Assembly (NCBI GenBank): GCA_016719755.1
Contig: JADJYM010000016.1
Span: forward strand, 638,790 to 702,789
DNA from: Novosphingobium sp.
GTDB taxonomy: Bacteria; Pseudomonadota; Alphaproteobacteria; Sphingomonadales; Sphingomonadaceae
Direction: 5' to 3'
Length of the DNA: 64,000 bases
The position numbers and the translations under genes were made by a program. The notes beneath the pieces were generated by a model that saw only the letters and a program-made list of their open reading frames with translations, searched no databases and was not told the origin of the DNA. Below are positions 11,008-18,277 of this stretch, in pieces (positions within the stretch are counted from its first letter, which is position 1; every line of letters begins with the position of its first letter).

Positions 11008-11630
11008 CCGAACTGTTCCTGTCGGCCTTCGTCACCCTGTTCGTGGTGATCGATCCGCCCGGCTGCGCGCCGATCTATGCCGGGCTGGTCAAGGGCGCAA
11101 CCGCCCGGCAGGCCGCCACCATGGCTGCGCGCGCCTGCGCCATCGCGCTGGCCATCCTGGTGGTCTTCGCGCTGTTCGGCGAGGATCTGCTGGGCGCGCT
11201 GCATATCGAGCTCAATTCCTTCCGCATCGCGGGCGGGATCATGCTGTTCGTGATCGCGATGGACATGGTGTTCGAAAAGCGCACCCAGCGCCGCGAGGAA
11301 CGCGCCGAAAAGGTTCGCCACACGCCCGAGGTGGAGGACGTTTCGGTCTTCCCGATGGCCATGCCGATGATCGCCGGTCCGGGCTCGATCGCTACGGTCA
11401 TGCTGCTGACCGCGCGGGCGAAAGGCACCGAGGAAACGCTGGTGGTGCTGGCCGCGCTGGGCGCGGTCATGCTGCTCACCCTGGTTGCGCTGGCCGCCGC
11501 CGGGCCGCTGATGCGGGTGCTGGGCACGCGCGTGGAAGCGGTCATCACCCGCCTGCTTGGCGTGCTGTTGGCGGCGCTTGCCGCGCAATACGTGATCGAC
11601 GGGGTGAAGGCGGTGCTTACTGCAACGTAA
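11004..11630 (+). CDS. MarC family integral membrane protein
   Basis: A 208-residue protein with six hydrophobic segments of the MarC/UPF0056 family. Motifs seen are VVIDPPGCAPIYAGL near the start and PMAMPMIAGPGSIATVM in the middle, the duplicated half-signature of the family. The function is unknown despite the name. It overlaps the preceding gene by four bases and converges on the Lon-N gene, their 3' ends overlapping by 14 bases. Confidence 0.88.
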   Translation: MTELFLSAFVTLFVVIDPPGCAPIYAGLVKGATARQAATMAARACAIALAILVVFALFGEDLLGALHIELNSFRIAGGIMLFVIAMDMVFEKRTQRREERAEKVRHTPEVEDVSVFPMAMPMIAGPGSIATVMLLTARAKGTEETLVVLAALGAVMLLTLVALAAAGPLMRVLGTRVEAVITRLLGVLLAALAAQYVIDGVKAVLTAT

Positions 11631-12222
11631 CCCGCCCGTCGTCGCCGTCGCGGCGGGCGAAGAACTGCATCAATTGGACCAGCAGTTCGCAGCGCGCGGC
11701 CAGCGTTGGCGCTTCCAGCAGGGCCTGCTTGGCGGCGGGGTCGAACGGGGCGATCTGGCTCACCCCGTCGATCAGCGATTCGTCGTCAAGCCGGGTCACC
11801 GCCTCCCAGTCCACCGCATAGCCATGGACCTTGGCAAAGCGCCGCGCCTCGCGCTCGAACCCGGCACGCTCGACCGGCGAGAGGGCAGGGCCGTCCTCAT
11901 GGCCGATCAGCTCGCCCTCGATCTGGCGGAATGGCGTGGTGGCATCGAGCTCGCGCAGCAGGCGAAAGCGCGATTCGCCCTCCAGCACCAGGTTGAAGCG
12001 GCCGTCATCGAGCGCCTCGACCTCGCCGATCTTGCCGATGCAGCCGATGCGGTACAGCGGTGCACCCTCTTCCGGGCGCTGCGGCTGGATCATCCCGATC
12101 CGCCGGTCGCGCGCCAGCGCATCCTTGACCAGCGCCCGGTAGCGCGGTTCGAACACGTGCAGCGGCAGGTGCAGCCCCGGAAACAGGATCGCGCCCGACA
12201 GCGGAAAGATCGAAATGCGCAT
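11617..12222 (-). CDS. LON substrate-binding domain protein
   Basis: A 201-residue cytosolic protein made of the N-terminal substrate-binding domain of Lon without the ATPase or protease parts. It begins with IFPLSGAILFPG and HVFEPRYRALV, includes IGCIGKI and FNLVLEGESRFRLL, and ends in a helical bundle. It lies 13 bases downstream of the thioredoxin/TPR gene in the same direction, a pairing seen widely in sphingomonads and suggesting a shared proteostasis role. Confidence 0.88.
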   Translation of the reverse strand: MRISIFPLSGAILFPGLHLPLHVFEPRYRALVKDALARDRRIGMIQPQRPEEGAPLYRIGCIGKIGEVEALDDGRFNLVLEGESRFRLLRELDATTPFRQIEGELIGHEDGPALSPVERAGFEREARRFAKVHGYAVDWEAVTRLDDESLIDGVSQIAPFDPAAKQALLEAPTLAARCELLVQLMQFFARRDGDDGRVTLQ

Positions 12223-12235
12223 GGGCAGCCGCCCG

Positions 12236-13138
12236 CTATCCGAACAGGATGAGCGACAGGCGGCGGCGCGCGGCGGCGACCCAGGGGTCTTCCAGCCCGA
12301 CCGCCTCGAACATCTGCAGCAGCCGCGCGCGCGCGGCGCCGTCCTGCCAGGCGCGGTCCTCGGTGATCATCGCCAGCAGCACGTCGGCGGCCGCATCGCG
12401 CTCTCCGGCGGCAAAGGCGGCTTCGGCATAGGCCAGCCGCGCGGCCATGTCGCCACCCTCGGCCGCGGCGCGCAGCGCGGCAAGCTGCGAATCCTCGGGC
12501 TTGTTGCGGGCCAGGTCCAGCGCGGTGCGGGCGCGCAACACTTCGGGATCGTTGGCCAACTCGCCCGGCAAGGCGCCAAGCGCGGCATCGGCCGCCTCGA
12601 ACTCGCCGGCCGCGGCCAGGGCGCGCACCAGCCCGCCCTGCGCCGCGCCGTCGTGCGGAGCCATCTCGGTGATCTGGGCATAGATCCCGGCCGCGCGCGC
12701 GGCATCGCCCGAAGCCAGCACTTCCTCCGCCATCGCCAGCAGCGGGGCGATGTCCTGCGCCGGGGCTTCGCCGGGGTGGATCGGCAGCTTGGCCAGCAAC
12801 TGGTCAAGCATGGCCTTCAGCTGCCCGTCGCTGCGTGCCTGGGTCAGGTCGGCCACCGGCTGGCCCTGGAACAGGGCATAGACCGTGGGGATCGAGCGCA
12901 CCTGGAACTGCGCGGCGATGAACTGTTCCTCGTCGACGTTTATCTTGGCCAGGACCACGCCCTTGTCGGCATATTCCGCCGCGACCCGTTCCAGCACCGG
13001 GGCGAGCGATTTGCACGGCCCGCACCATTCCGCCCAGAAGTCGAGAATCACGAGGCTGGTCATCGAGGGTTCGACCACGTTCTTCCGGAAGCGGTCGACG
13101 GCTTTCTGTTCCTCGAGGTTCAGGCCAAGGCTTGCCAA
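12236..13138 (-). CDS. Thioredoxin-TPR co-chaperone (YbbN/CnoX type), TTG start
   Basis: A 300-residue protein with an N-terminal thioredoxin domain (FWAEWCGPCKSLAP, active site CGPC) and a C-terminal tetratricopeptide-like region. The family protects unfolded proteins and hands them to chaperonins. No ATG lies near the domain; I use the TTG at 13138, which gives MASLGLNLEEQ and has GGAG 9 bases upstream. The ATG-started frame to 13282 adds 48 residues with no sensible content. It is followed by the Lon-N gene. Confidence 0.88.
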   Translation of the reverse strand: MASLGLNLEEQKAVDRFRKNVVEPSMTSLVILDFWAEWCGPCKSLAPVLERVAAEYADKGVVLAKINVDEEQFIAAQFQVRSIPTVYALFQGQPVADLTQARSDGQLKAMLDQLLAKLPIHPGEAPAQDIAPLLAMAEEVLASGDAARAAGIYAQITEMAPHDGAAQGGLVRALAAAGEFEAADAALGALPGELANDPEVLRARTALDLARNKPEDSQLAALRAAAEGGDMAARLAYAEAAFAAGERDAAADVLLAMITEDRAWQDGAARARLLQMFEAVGLEDPWVAAARRRLSLILFG

Positions 13139-13323
13139 GGGGCTATACTCCGCAAAATAGGTGATGTTCGTGCCCCAATGTGGGCCTTTCTGCCCGTTTG
13201 TGAAGGGATAAAGCGCCCGATGCGAACGAGGTGAAATTTCCCCTTGGCAAGCCGCAAGGCCGCTGCTAGTTGCGCGCCTCACCCCGGCCCGCCGCCACAG
13301 CGCAGCAGGCCGCGAACGTCAGA

Positions 13324-13398
13324 GCGGGCGTAGCTCAGGGGTAGAGCACAACCTTGCCAAGGTTGGGGTCGAGGGTTCGAATCCCTTCGCCCGCTCCA
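13324..13398 (+). tRNA. tRNA-Gly (anticodon GCC)
   Basis: A complete cloverleaf can be drawn: perfect seven-pair acceptor stem GCGGGCG with CGCCCGC, D-arm GCTC/GAGC, anticodon stem CAACC/GGTTG around TTGCCAA (anticodon GCC), T-arm with TTCGAAT, discriminator T and an encoded CCA. It marks the boundary between chromosome and the conjugative element. A small dyad (TTTTCT-CCC-AGAAAA, 13400-13414) follows immediately and may act as a terminator. Confidence 0.96.
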
Positions 13399-13882
13399 GT
13401 TTTCTCCCAGAAAATCAACGGTTTCGACCTCGCGTAGCTCGCGAGCGGGTGGTGACAAAGCCCTCTCTGTTGATCATTGTCACCACATTGTCACCAGCAG
13501 GAAGACTGCTCCGGGCATCTCAGGGAAGCTCCCGGCGAAAGCCAAAAAATTACCGCAGCATTTCGGGCTTAGATGAAGCGGCGGCGCAATGGCACGTCAT
13601 TCGGATTGGCTCGGTGACGTTGGTGTGTATCGCCGTTCGGTGCATTCCAGTCCAACACACCCCATGCTGGCGCATCGGCTTGCGGGCTTGCGCCACAGAA
13701 CCACTCGCTCGCATTAGCCGCTGATCCCTGGGCTCGAAGCCTGTCCTCCTTCAATCAACCCGTGAAGGGTCCGCTACGCATGCGCGTGCGGCCGCAGCGT
13801 TGCTGCGGTGATTGCGGCCAGCCCCCGGCCTGTGGGGCGACTGTCGAGCGGGGTGGTCCCGCTCCAAGGCAGGAGCCGCAAC
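13399..13882. other. Left-end region without a convincing gene
   Basis: About 480 bases between tRNA-Gly and the first small gene. No frame here resembles a protein I know. It contains the repeats at 13449-13496, a GC-rich dyad GAGCGGG-CCCGCTC at 13846-13864 just before the ribosome site of the next gene, and nothing else I can interpret. This is where an integrase often sits in such elements; none is visible. Confidence 0.6.
13449..13496. repeat. Inverted and direct repeats of GTGGTGACAA near the element end
   Basis: GTGGTGACAA (13449-13458) is followed by its exact inverse TTGTCACCAC (13477-13486) and a further copy TTGTCACCA (13488-13496). This gives two direct copies and one inverted copy of a 9-10 base word, about 50-100 bases inside the tRNA boundary. 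The position suits arm-type binding sites for a tyrosine recombinase or its excisionase. That role is inference; the repeats themselves are exact. Confidence 0.55.
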
Positions 13883-14047
13883 ATGCCACTGGCAACCGCA
13901 CAATCGCTTGGCTGGAACCTCTCCCGGACGCTGATGACGGTCATCGTCCTCATTGAAACCAATCAGGGCTACTTCGTCATCCCCGCTGACGAATTTGATG
14001 GCGACCCCGAACAGGTGGTTCGCGAATATGACCCCTTCAGCCGCTAA
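13883..14047 (+). CDS. Small protein of unknown function (54 residues)
   Basis: An ATG at 13883 with AGGAG eight bases upstream opens a 54-residue protein containing TVIVLIETNQGYFVIPADEFDGDPEQVV and ending DPFSR. The acidic, aromatic C-terminal half looks like a folded strand-rich domain, not random translation. I do not recognise a family. It is the first gene of the element and is followed by a membrane protein in the same direction. A start at the internal methionine (MTVIVL) is possible. Confidence 0.5.
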   Translation: MPLATAQSLGWNLSRTLMTVIVLIETNQGYFVIPADEFDGDPEQVVREYDPFSR

Positions 14048-14152
14048 TCTCAGGCACATTTCGCCTTTTCGGCCTGCGCCTTGCCGTGCTATTCTTGCAC
14101 GGCAGATTGCGCTGAGGTGGTGGTGGCGAGCGCGTCCAGTCAAGGGACGCTT

Positions 14153-14632
14153 ATGACCATTTTTCTCATCCTCGGGGCCGTTGCAGGTCTCTATGTACTC
14201 GCGCTGCTCTTCCGCCTCGCCAGCTACGCACTGCCTGTCTATGCCGGGCTCACGTGTGCTTTCCTGCTGCTCGGCCATGATGTTGGCCATCTCGGAGCAA
14301 TCCTAGGCGGACTGGCGGCAGGCATTGCCACGCTTCTGATTGGGCAGGGCCTCATTGCCTTTATACGCTCTCCCTTGCTGCGTGCCGGAGTCGCGCTCCT
14401 CTTTGCCATACCCGCGGGCATCGCCGGTTTTCAGGCCGCTCACGCGATTGGATCACTGGCAACGGACAACAGCATGCTGCTGGCGATCCTTGGATCAATT
14501 GCTGCTATGGCGACATCCCTCTCGGCATGGCGAAGCGTGACGATGTCGGCGCTTGGTGCGAACGTCACCTCACAGTTTGCCGGTCCCGTGGGTGGGCAAT
14601 CTTCTACAGGCCAATCAATGTCGGCCGAGTGA
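14153..14632 (+). CDS. Multi-pass membrane protein of unknown function
   Basis: A 159-residue protein with four or five hydrophobic segments (for example FLILGAVAGLYVLALLF and AFLLLGHDVGHLGAILGG) and a short polar tail ending MSAE. The ATG at 14153 begins the first membrane helix and has GGGA seven bases before it. I cannot assign a family; a histidine pair in GHDVGHLG could be functional. It may form a unit with the small gene upstream. Confidence 0.6.
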   Translation: MTIFLILGAVAGLYVLALLFRLASYALPVYAGLTCAFLLLGHDVGHLGAILGGLAAGIATLLIGQGLIAFIRSPLLRAGVALLFAIPAGIAGFQAAHAIGSLATDNSMLLAILGSIAAMATSLSAWRSVTMSALGANVTSQFAGPVGGQSSTGQSMSAE

Positions 14633-15012
14633 TGGCGTGAGGGGGCGATACCGGCGGTTCACTCGCTTCCTTTGCTTGACCGATTTTGATCCGAGGATTC
14701 AGGATCAGCATTCACCCCGGGCCAGTGCATGCGATCAGCATCTGGCGTCCTTCCCGGCAGAACCGACCAGTGCGGCCTCTTTCGATCCGCGCCCATGTCA
14801 GCAAGACGCTTCGCTTGGCAGGCTGGCCGCAACGGTGCTTGCCGAACTTTCTTCCCCCGGCGTTCCGCCGTTCCTCGCGAGACAAGAAAGCCCGACCACA
14901 CCGTCCTTCGCTAACGCTGCGGGCTGACGCTGCGGCGCCTGCCACTGGCTGACCCTTATCCGCGCATCGAGGCCGCACTGGCGCGGTCCCGTCCAACGGA
15001 AAGGAAATACCC
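14633..15012. other. Intergenic region, no gene seen
   Basis: About 380 GC-rich bases before the DUF736 gene. Open frames exist on both strands but none has a plausible start with a ribosome site or recognisable protein character. A usable ribosome site (AAAGGAAA, near 14999-15006) belongs to the next gene. I see no tRNA or strong terminator in it. Confidence 0.5.
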
Positions 15013-15330
15013 ATGGCAAAGATCGGCAACTTCAAGATGGTTTCGGGTGAACTCCGGGGCCAGATCGTCACTCTCGCCCTTCAGGCCAAATCAGTCAGGA
15101 TCGTCGCGGAAGAAAACACCAGCGGCAACGCCCCCACCCACCGCGTCCTCATCGGCGAAGTCGAAATTGGCGCAGCCTGGAAAAAGCACACCCAGGACGA
15201 CCGGCCCTACCTCTCGGTGAAGCTCGACGACCCTAGCTTCACGGCCGCAATCTTCGCTCAGCTCTTCGAGGCCGAGGATGGCAGCCATGATCTGGTCTGG
15301 AACCGCCCCAGCCGCCGCAACGACCACTGA
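15013..15330 (+). CDS. DUF736 family protein (first copy)
   Basis: A 105-residue protein beginning MAKIGNFKMVSGELRGQI with GEVEIGAAWKK and SVKLDDPSFTAAIFAQL, the DUF736 pattern. These small strand-rich proteins are very common on alphaproteobacterial conjugative elements and plasmids; their activity is unknown. A second, diverged copy is encoded at 19631-19963. A 12-base inverted repeat follows the stop codon. Confidence 0.88.
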   Translation: MAKIGNFKMVSGELRGQIVTLALQAKSVRIVAEENTSGNAPTHRVLIGEVEIGAAWKKHTQDDRPYLSVKLDDPSFTAAIFAQLFEAEDGSHDLVWNRPSRRNDH

Positions 15331-15339
15331 CGTCACCAA

Positions 15340-15369
15340 GTCATCGCCCGGGTAAAACCGGGCGATGAC
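15340..15369 (+). terminator. Strong hairpin after the DUF736 gene
   Basis: GTCATCGCCCGG (15340-15351) and CCGGGCGATGAC (15358-15369) form a perfect 12-pair stem with loop GTAAAA. No U-run follows, so termination would be imperfect; it may instead separate the DUF736 transcript from the regulator promoter just downstream. Confidence 0.6.
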
Positions 15370-15373
15370 GAAT

Positions 15374-15404
15374 CCCTAGTATATTGGGTGGCAGTATATT
15401 AGGG
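15374..15404 (+). promoter_or_regulatory. Putative operator/promoter of the XRE regulator
   Basis: AGTATATT occurs twice (15378-15385 and 15393-15400), 15 bases apart, inside a larger dyad CCCTA (15374-15378) to TAGGG (15400-15404). The AT-rich repeats stand out from the GC-rich surroundings and end 19 bases before the regulator start, so they suit an autoregulatory operator overlapping a promoter. Binding by the adjacent XRE protein is inferred from position and from how QseC works in ICEMlSymR7A. Confidence 0.5.
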
Positions 15405-15423
15405 TAACGCCGACCCACGAAGC

Positions 15424-15642
15424 ATGACGCTTCGGGAGAATTTTGCTACTAATCTAAGGCGATTGCGACACGCCAGTGGCCTTTCGCAGGAGGAATTGGC
15501 GCATCGTGCCGGACTCAACCGCAATTATGTCGGCCTTCTTGAACGCGCAGCCAATTCGCCAACACTCGACACGATTGAGCGACTCGCAGCAGAACTCGCC
15601 GTTGATCCAGTGCGGTTTTTTGAGAAATCTGGCGGACGCTGA
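15424..15642 (+). CDS. XRE-family repressor, QseC-like
   Basis: A 72-residue single-domain helix-turn-helix protein: LRRLRHASGLSQEELAHRAGLNRNYVGLLERAANSPTLDTIERLAAEL is a textbook XRE domain. In ICEMlSymR7A a small XRE protein, QseC, controls its own promoter and that of the antiactivator qseM. Here the same kind of gene lies directly upstream of a DUF2285 gene, in the same direction, not divergent. The family call is firm; the QseC role is inferred from neighbourhood. Confidence 0.75.
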   Translation: MTLRENFATNLRRLRHASGLSQEELAHRAGLNRNYVGLLERAANSPTLDTIERLAAELAVDPVRFFEKSGGR

Positions 15643-15754
15643 TCCCAATAGTGCTCCTGCTCATCGAATCGCGACATCAATTTTACATTTTATCAACTAC
15701 ACTAGGCAGATAATCGCCTCTGGGAGTCGTTTGTCCCGGCGGCTCGGGTTCTGC

Positions 15755-15776
15755 GTTGTACGATGAAACGTATAAC
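15755..15776. promoter_or_regulatory. Inverted repeat upstream of the QseM-like gene
   Basis: GTTGTACG (15755-15762) and CGTATAAC (15769-15776) form an imperfect dyad with 22-base span, about 95 bases before the QseM-like start, in the otherwise empty 226-base gap after the XRE gene. It could bind the XRE protein or a LuxR/TraR-type activator. No traR or traI gene is visible in the window. Confidence 0.35.
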
Positions 15777-15868
15777 GCTCTGCCAGATTCGGAATAAGTT
15801 CGCCCTGCTTCCCTGCGCGCCTTGCAGAGGTGCAGTTATTATACTGGTTTTGCTTCAGGGAGGGACCC

Positions 15869-16132
15869 ATGTCGGCTCCTGAATTTGCCGATCAACCACC
15901 GCAGATGGACCGTTTGAGCGCTTATGATGAGCGCCACCTGGTCACTTACCTTCGCCTGCTTGACGCCGAAAAGGACGACGCTTCGTGGGAAGAAGCGGTT
16001 TCGATCATTTTTGCGATAGATCCGGCCAGAGAGCCGGATCGCGCACGAAGGGTCTATGATAGCCATCTCGCCCGCGCCCAGGTGGATGACGGCAGCGGCT
16101 ACAAACACCTTCTGGTCCCGCGCACCCAATAA
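15869..16132 (+). CDS. DUF2285 protein, QseM-like antiactivator
   Basis: An 87-residue protein with the DUF2285 pattern DERHLVTYLRLLDAEKDDASWEEAV, REPDRARR, SHLARAQ and GYKHLL. In ICEMlSymR7A the single-domain DUF2285 protein QseM binds the DUF6499 domain of FseA, and TraR, and blocks transfer; its DUF2285 surface is acidic. This protein also has clearly more acidic than basic residues. Start ATG 15869 has GGGAGGG upstream. It precedes the FseA-like gene by 135 bases. The family is clear; the antiactivator role is inferred. Confidence 0.75.
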   Translation: MSAPEFADQPPQMDRLSAYDERHLVTYLRLLDAEKDDASWEEAVSIIFAIDPAREPDRARRVYDSHLARAQVDDGSGYKHLLVPRTQ

Positions 16133-16156
16133 AGCTGGGTATTTCGCACCAACCTG

Positions 16157-16172
16157 GCGCAATCGATTGTGC
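16157..16172. promoter_or_regulatory. Palindrome upstream of the FseA-like gene
   Basis: GCGCAATC-GATTGTGC is a 16-base palindrome with one mismatch, about 95 bases before the start at 16268. GATTGTGC recurs at 16231-16238, nearer the start. Between them a hairpin CGAGCA-TGCTCG (16201-16218) follows the QseM-like gene. A regulator site for the fseA promoter is plausible but untested. Confidence 0.35.
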
Positions 16173-16267
16173 CTCACGGCGGGGTAGCGCGTAACTGACT
16201 CGAGCACTTCACTGCTCGTGTCTCCGAAATGATTGTGCGATTCCAAAAACCTCACAGGAGAGGGGCG

Positions 16268-17039
16268 ATGGAGGAGAAGCCCGACTGGCGTTCGGAGAGT
16301 TACGCCAAAGCGTTTGAAAACTATGACCGCGCGGATTTCGCGCAGGAATTCCTGCGCCGCAATCCTGAATACCGCGACCAATATGCTGAAGCCGTTGACG
16401 CTGCGCCACTCGCGCTGAGTCGTCTGGCCCGGCACTGGGGGTTGGTCTTTCGCTGCGGACCCTGATCTCCCAGCCCACCATCTCCCGATGGTCTGGCACC
16501 CATCTACAGCGGCCAGCGTCATCCTTCTGCGCCCGGCGCCTTTCCCTTGCGACGGCTGCAGCCAAGCCGAAATTGTCGGGAGCATGAATATCGCGGCCGA
16601 GCACCGTGATGAGAAAGGGCGGCATCTCGTCCTATCGACGGGGAAGCGCCGCTACCGCCTGAATATTTGCAGCGAGACAACAGAGACCGAACCGCTCGCC
16701 TATGTTCTTCCGTGCGATGCATTTTGGGAAACACGGCAGGCCGCTGTTTCCGACTTTCATGAGCATTGCCATCTCGGACATGTGAAGAAGCTCCCGTTCT
16801 GCCTTGCGCCCGGTCCGTCAGAGCACTGGCGTCTGGTCCAATGGCTTCGGTTGCTCGATGCGCTGTCCGGCGGTGCAACCACACGCGAATTGGCCATCGA
16901 ACTTATCGCCCGCGATGCCGGGCGATATTCGGCCGCCGAATGGGACACGTCGAGCGAGCGTAAGCGGATTGCGCGCTGGCAGCGACAGGCGCTCGCTATG
17001 CGCGACGGCGGCTATCTCGCGCTGTTGAGCGGCCACTGA
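16268..17039 (+). CDS. FseA-like excision activator made by +1 frameshift (DUF6499 + DUF2285)
   Basis: Two frames encode one protein. Frame 0 starts at ATG 16268 (AGGAG upstream) and gives a 65-residue DUF6499 piece (DWRSESYAKAFENYDRADFAQEFLRRNPEY to HWGLVFRCGP, stop 16463-16465). The +1 frame to 17039 gives the DUF2285 part ending RDGGYLALLSGH. Slipping one base at codon 61 (TTT followed by C, 16448-16451) joins HWGLVF to AADPDLPAHHLPMVW, restoring the usual family sequence and a 256-residue product. In ICEMlSymR7A, msi172 and msi171 are fused into FseA by +1 slippage of tRNA-Phe from UUU to UUC. FseA activates the excisionase gene rdfS; an excisionase-like gene follows here too. Confidence 0.8.
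16448..16451 (+). other. Putative +1 ribosomal slip site TTT-C
   Basis: In-frame codon 61 is TTT and the next base is C, so tRNA-Phe can re-pair with TTC after moving one base. The following +1 codons read A-A-D-P-D, matching the normal family sequence; in frame 0 four sense codons and a TGA follow. This is the same slip (UUU to UUC) and the same place in the protein (end of DUF6499) as reported for FseA. Confidence 0.7.
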
Positions 17040-17157
17040 TCGGGACATTCGGCTGCCACGCCTTATGTCCGTTCACCCAAGTCCCTGAAAATTTCAAATC
17101 TCGCCTCCTGCTCGCCGGGCCAACCCCTTGTGTCCGGCACTTCACAGGAGACGTTTC

Positions 17158-17409
17158 ATGGATGGAGATTTCGTCCCGGTATTCCCGCGCTATGTCAGGA
17201 CGCCCGATGCTGCCGTGCATTTGGGTCTCTCAGCACGCACGCTTGAAAAGCATCGTTGCTATGGGACGGGCCCGGCCTTTCACAAGCTCGGTCGGCGTAT
17301 TGTCTACGCCATAGTCGATCTCGATGCCTGGGCGCAAAATGGTCGCCGCAATTCAACATCCGATCCCGGACAAGGCATTTGCCTGTCAGCACGACCGGTG
17401 CGCCGTTGA
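17158..17409 (+). CDS. Helix-turn-helix excisionase-like protein (RdfS-like)
   Basis: An 83-residue protein with a MerR/AlpA-type winged-helix core: RYVRTPDAAVHLGLSARTLEKHRCYGTGPAFHKLGRRIVYAIVDLDAWA. Such proteins act as recombination directionality factors or phage-like regulators. Its place between the FseA-like gene and repA is where rdfS, the excisionase gene switched on by FseA, is expected from ICEMlSymR7A. CAGGAG lies seven bases before the ATG at 17158. Its stop overlaps the repA start (TGATG at 17407-17411). The 118-base gap upstream should hold the FseA-responsive promoter. Confidence 0.7.
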   Translation: MDGDFVPVFPRYVRTPDAAVHLGLSARTLEKHRCYGTGPAFHKLGRRIVYAIVDLDAWAQNGRRNSTSDPGQGICLSARPVRR

Positions 17410-18275
17410 TGCGTTCGGTGAGCCCCCAACAACAGCTCGACCTGTTCTACTCGATGCCCGGTGACATTGCCGCGCGCGATGCTCAGGATCTGATGTCCTG
17501 GCCCTTCTTCAGCCTTGCCAAGTCGCGGCGCTCCGCACCGATCGACTTTGCGATGGGGGCCACATGGATCTCGGTCGAAGCTGTAGCCGAACACGGCATG
17601 GCGACCATCTGGGATGCCGACATTCTGATTTGGGCGGCGAGCCAGCTCGTTGAAGCGCGCGACGCAGGCCGCCCGACATCGCGGCACATCGCCGCCCGTC
17701 CGCACGAGATTCTGACCTTCATCGGGCGCGGGACTGGCAAGGACCATTACGAGCGGCTGCGCGCAGCGCTCGACCGCTTGCAGTCGACGACCGTCGCCAC
17801 GTCGATCCGCCAGCAGCACCAGCGCAGACGCCACCGCTTCTCCTGGATCAACGAATGGCGGGAAACACTCGACGACCGTGGCCGGGCCGTTGGCATCGAG
17901 CTTATCCTGCCAGACTGGTTCTATGCGGGTGTGCTGGATCGCGGCCTGATCCTGACGATCGACCGCGCCTATTTTGCGCTGACAGGGGGCGTTGAGCGCT
18001 GGCTCTACCGTATCGTGCGCAAGCACGGTGGACACCAGCGCGGTGGCTGGAGCTTCGACGTTCCGCACCTTCATCTCAAATCAGGTGCGCTTTCGCCGCT
18101 CAAGCAATTCGCATTCGAGCTGCGGACCATCGTCCGACGGCAGTCTCTCCCGGGCTACCATTTGAGCCTTGAGCACAGCTTCGGCCGCGAGCGGCTGATC
18201 TTCAAACCCATCCCCGTCGACCCGTTCGTTGCCGCTGCCCGGCGCGTCGGTTTCCCTGTGGAGAAGTTGGCATGA
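17409..18275 (+). CDS. repA: Replication initiator protein A
   Basis: A 288-residue protein of the RepA (PF10134-type) replication initiator family, with FSLAKSRRSAPIDF, WDADILIWAASQL and the C-terminal RLIFKPIPVDPF. It lets the excised circle replicate and persist during transfer in this ICE family. It is translationally coupled to the excisionase-like gene and followed by iteron-like repeats. A partition gene parA, which usually follows in this family, is absent. Confidence 0.85.
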   Translation: MRSVSPQQQLDLFYSMPGDIAARDAQDLMSWPFFSLAKSRRSAPIDFAMGATWISVEAVAEHGMATIWDADILIWAASQLVEARDAGRPTSRHIAARPHEILTFIGRGTGKDHYERLRAALDRLQSTTVATSIRQQHQRRRHRFSWINEWRETLDDRGRAVGIELILPDWFYAGVLDRGLILTIDRAYFALTGGVERWLYRIVRKHGGHQRGGWSFDVPHLHLKSGALSPLKQFAFELRTIVRRQSLPGYHLSLEHSFGRERLIFKPIPVDPFVAAARRVGFPVEKLA

Positions 18276-18277
18276 CA

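Noticed and set aside
16460-16465. Slippage at CCC-T just before the TGA of the FseA-like gene
   Set aside because: It would also restore the frame, but slip at the earlier TTT-C yields the family's ADPD sequence and matches the known FseA mechanism.
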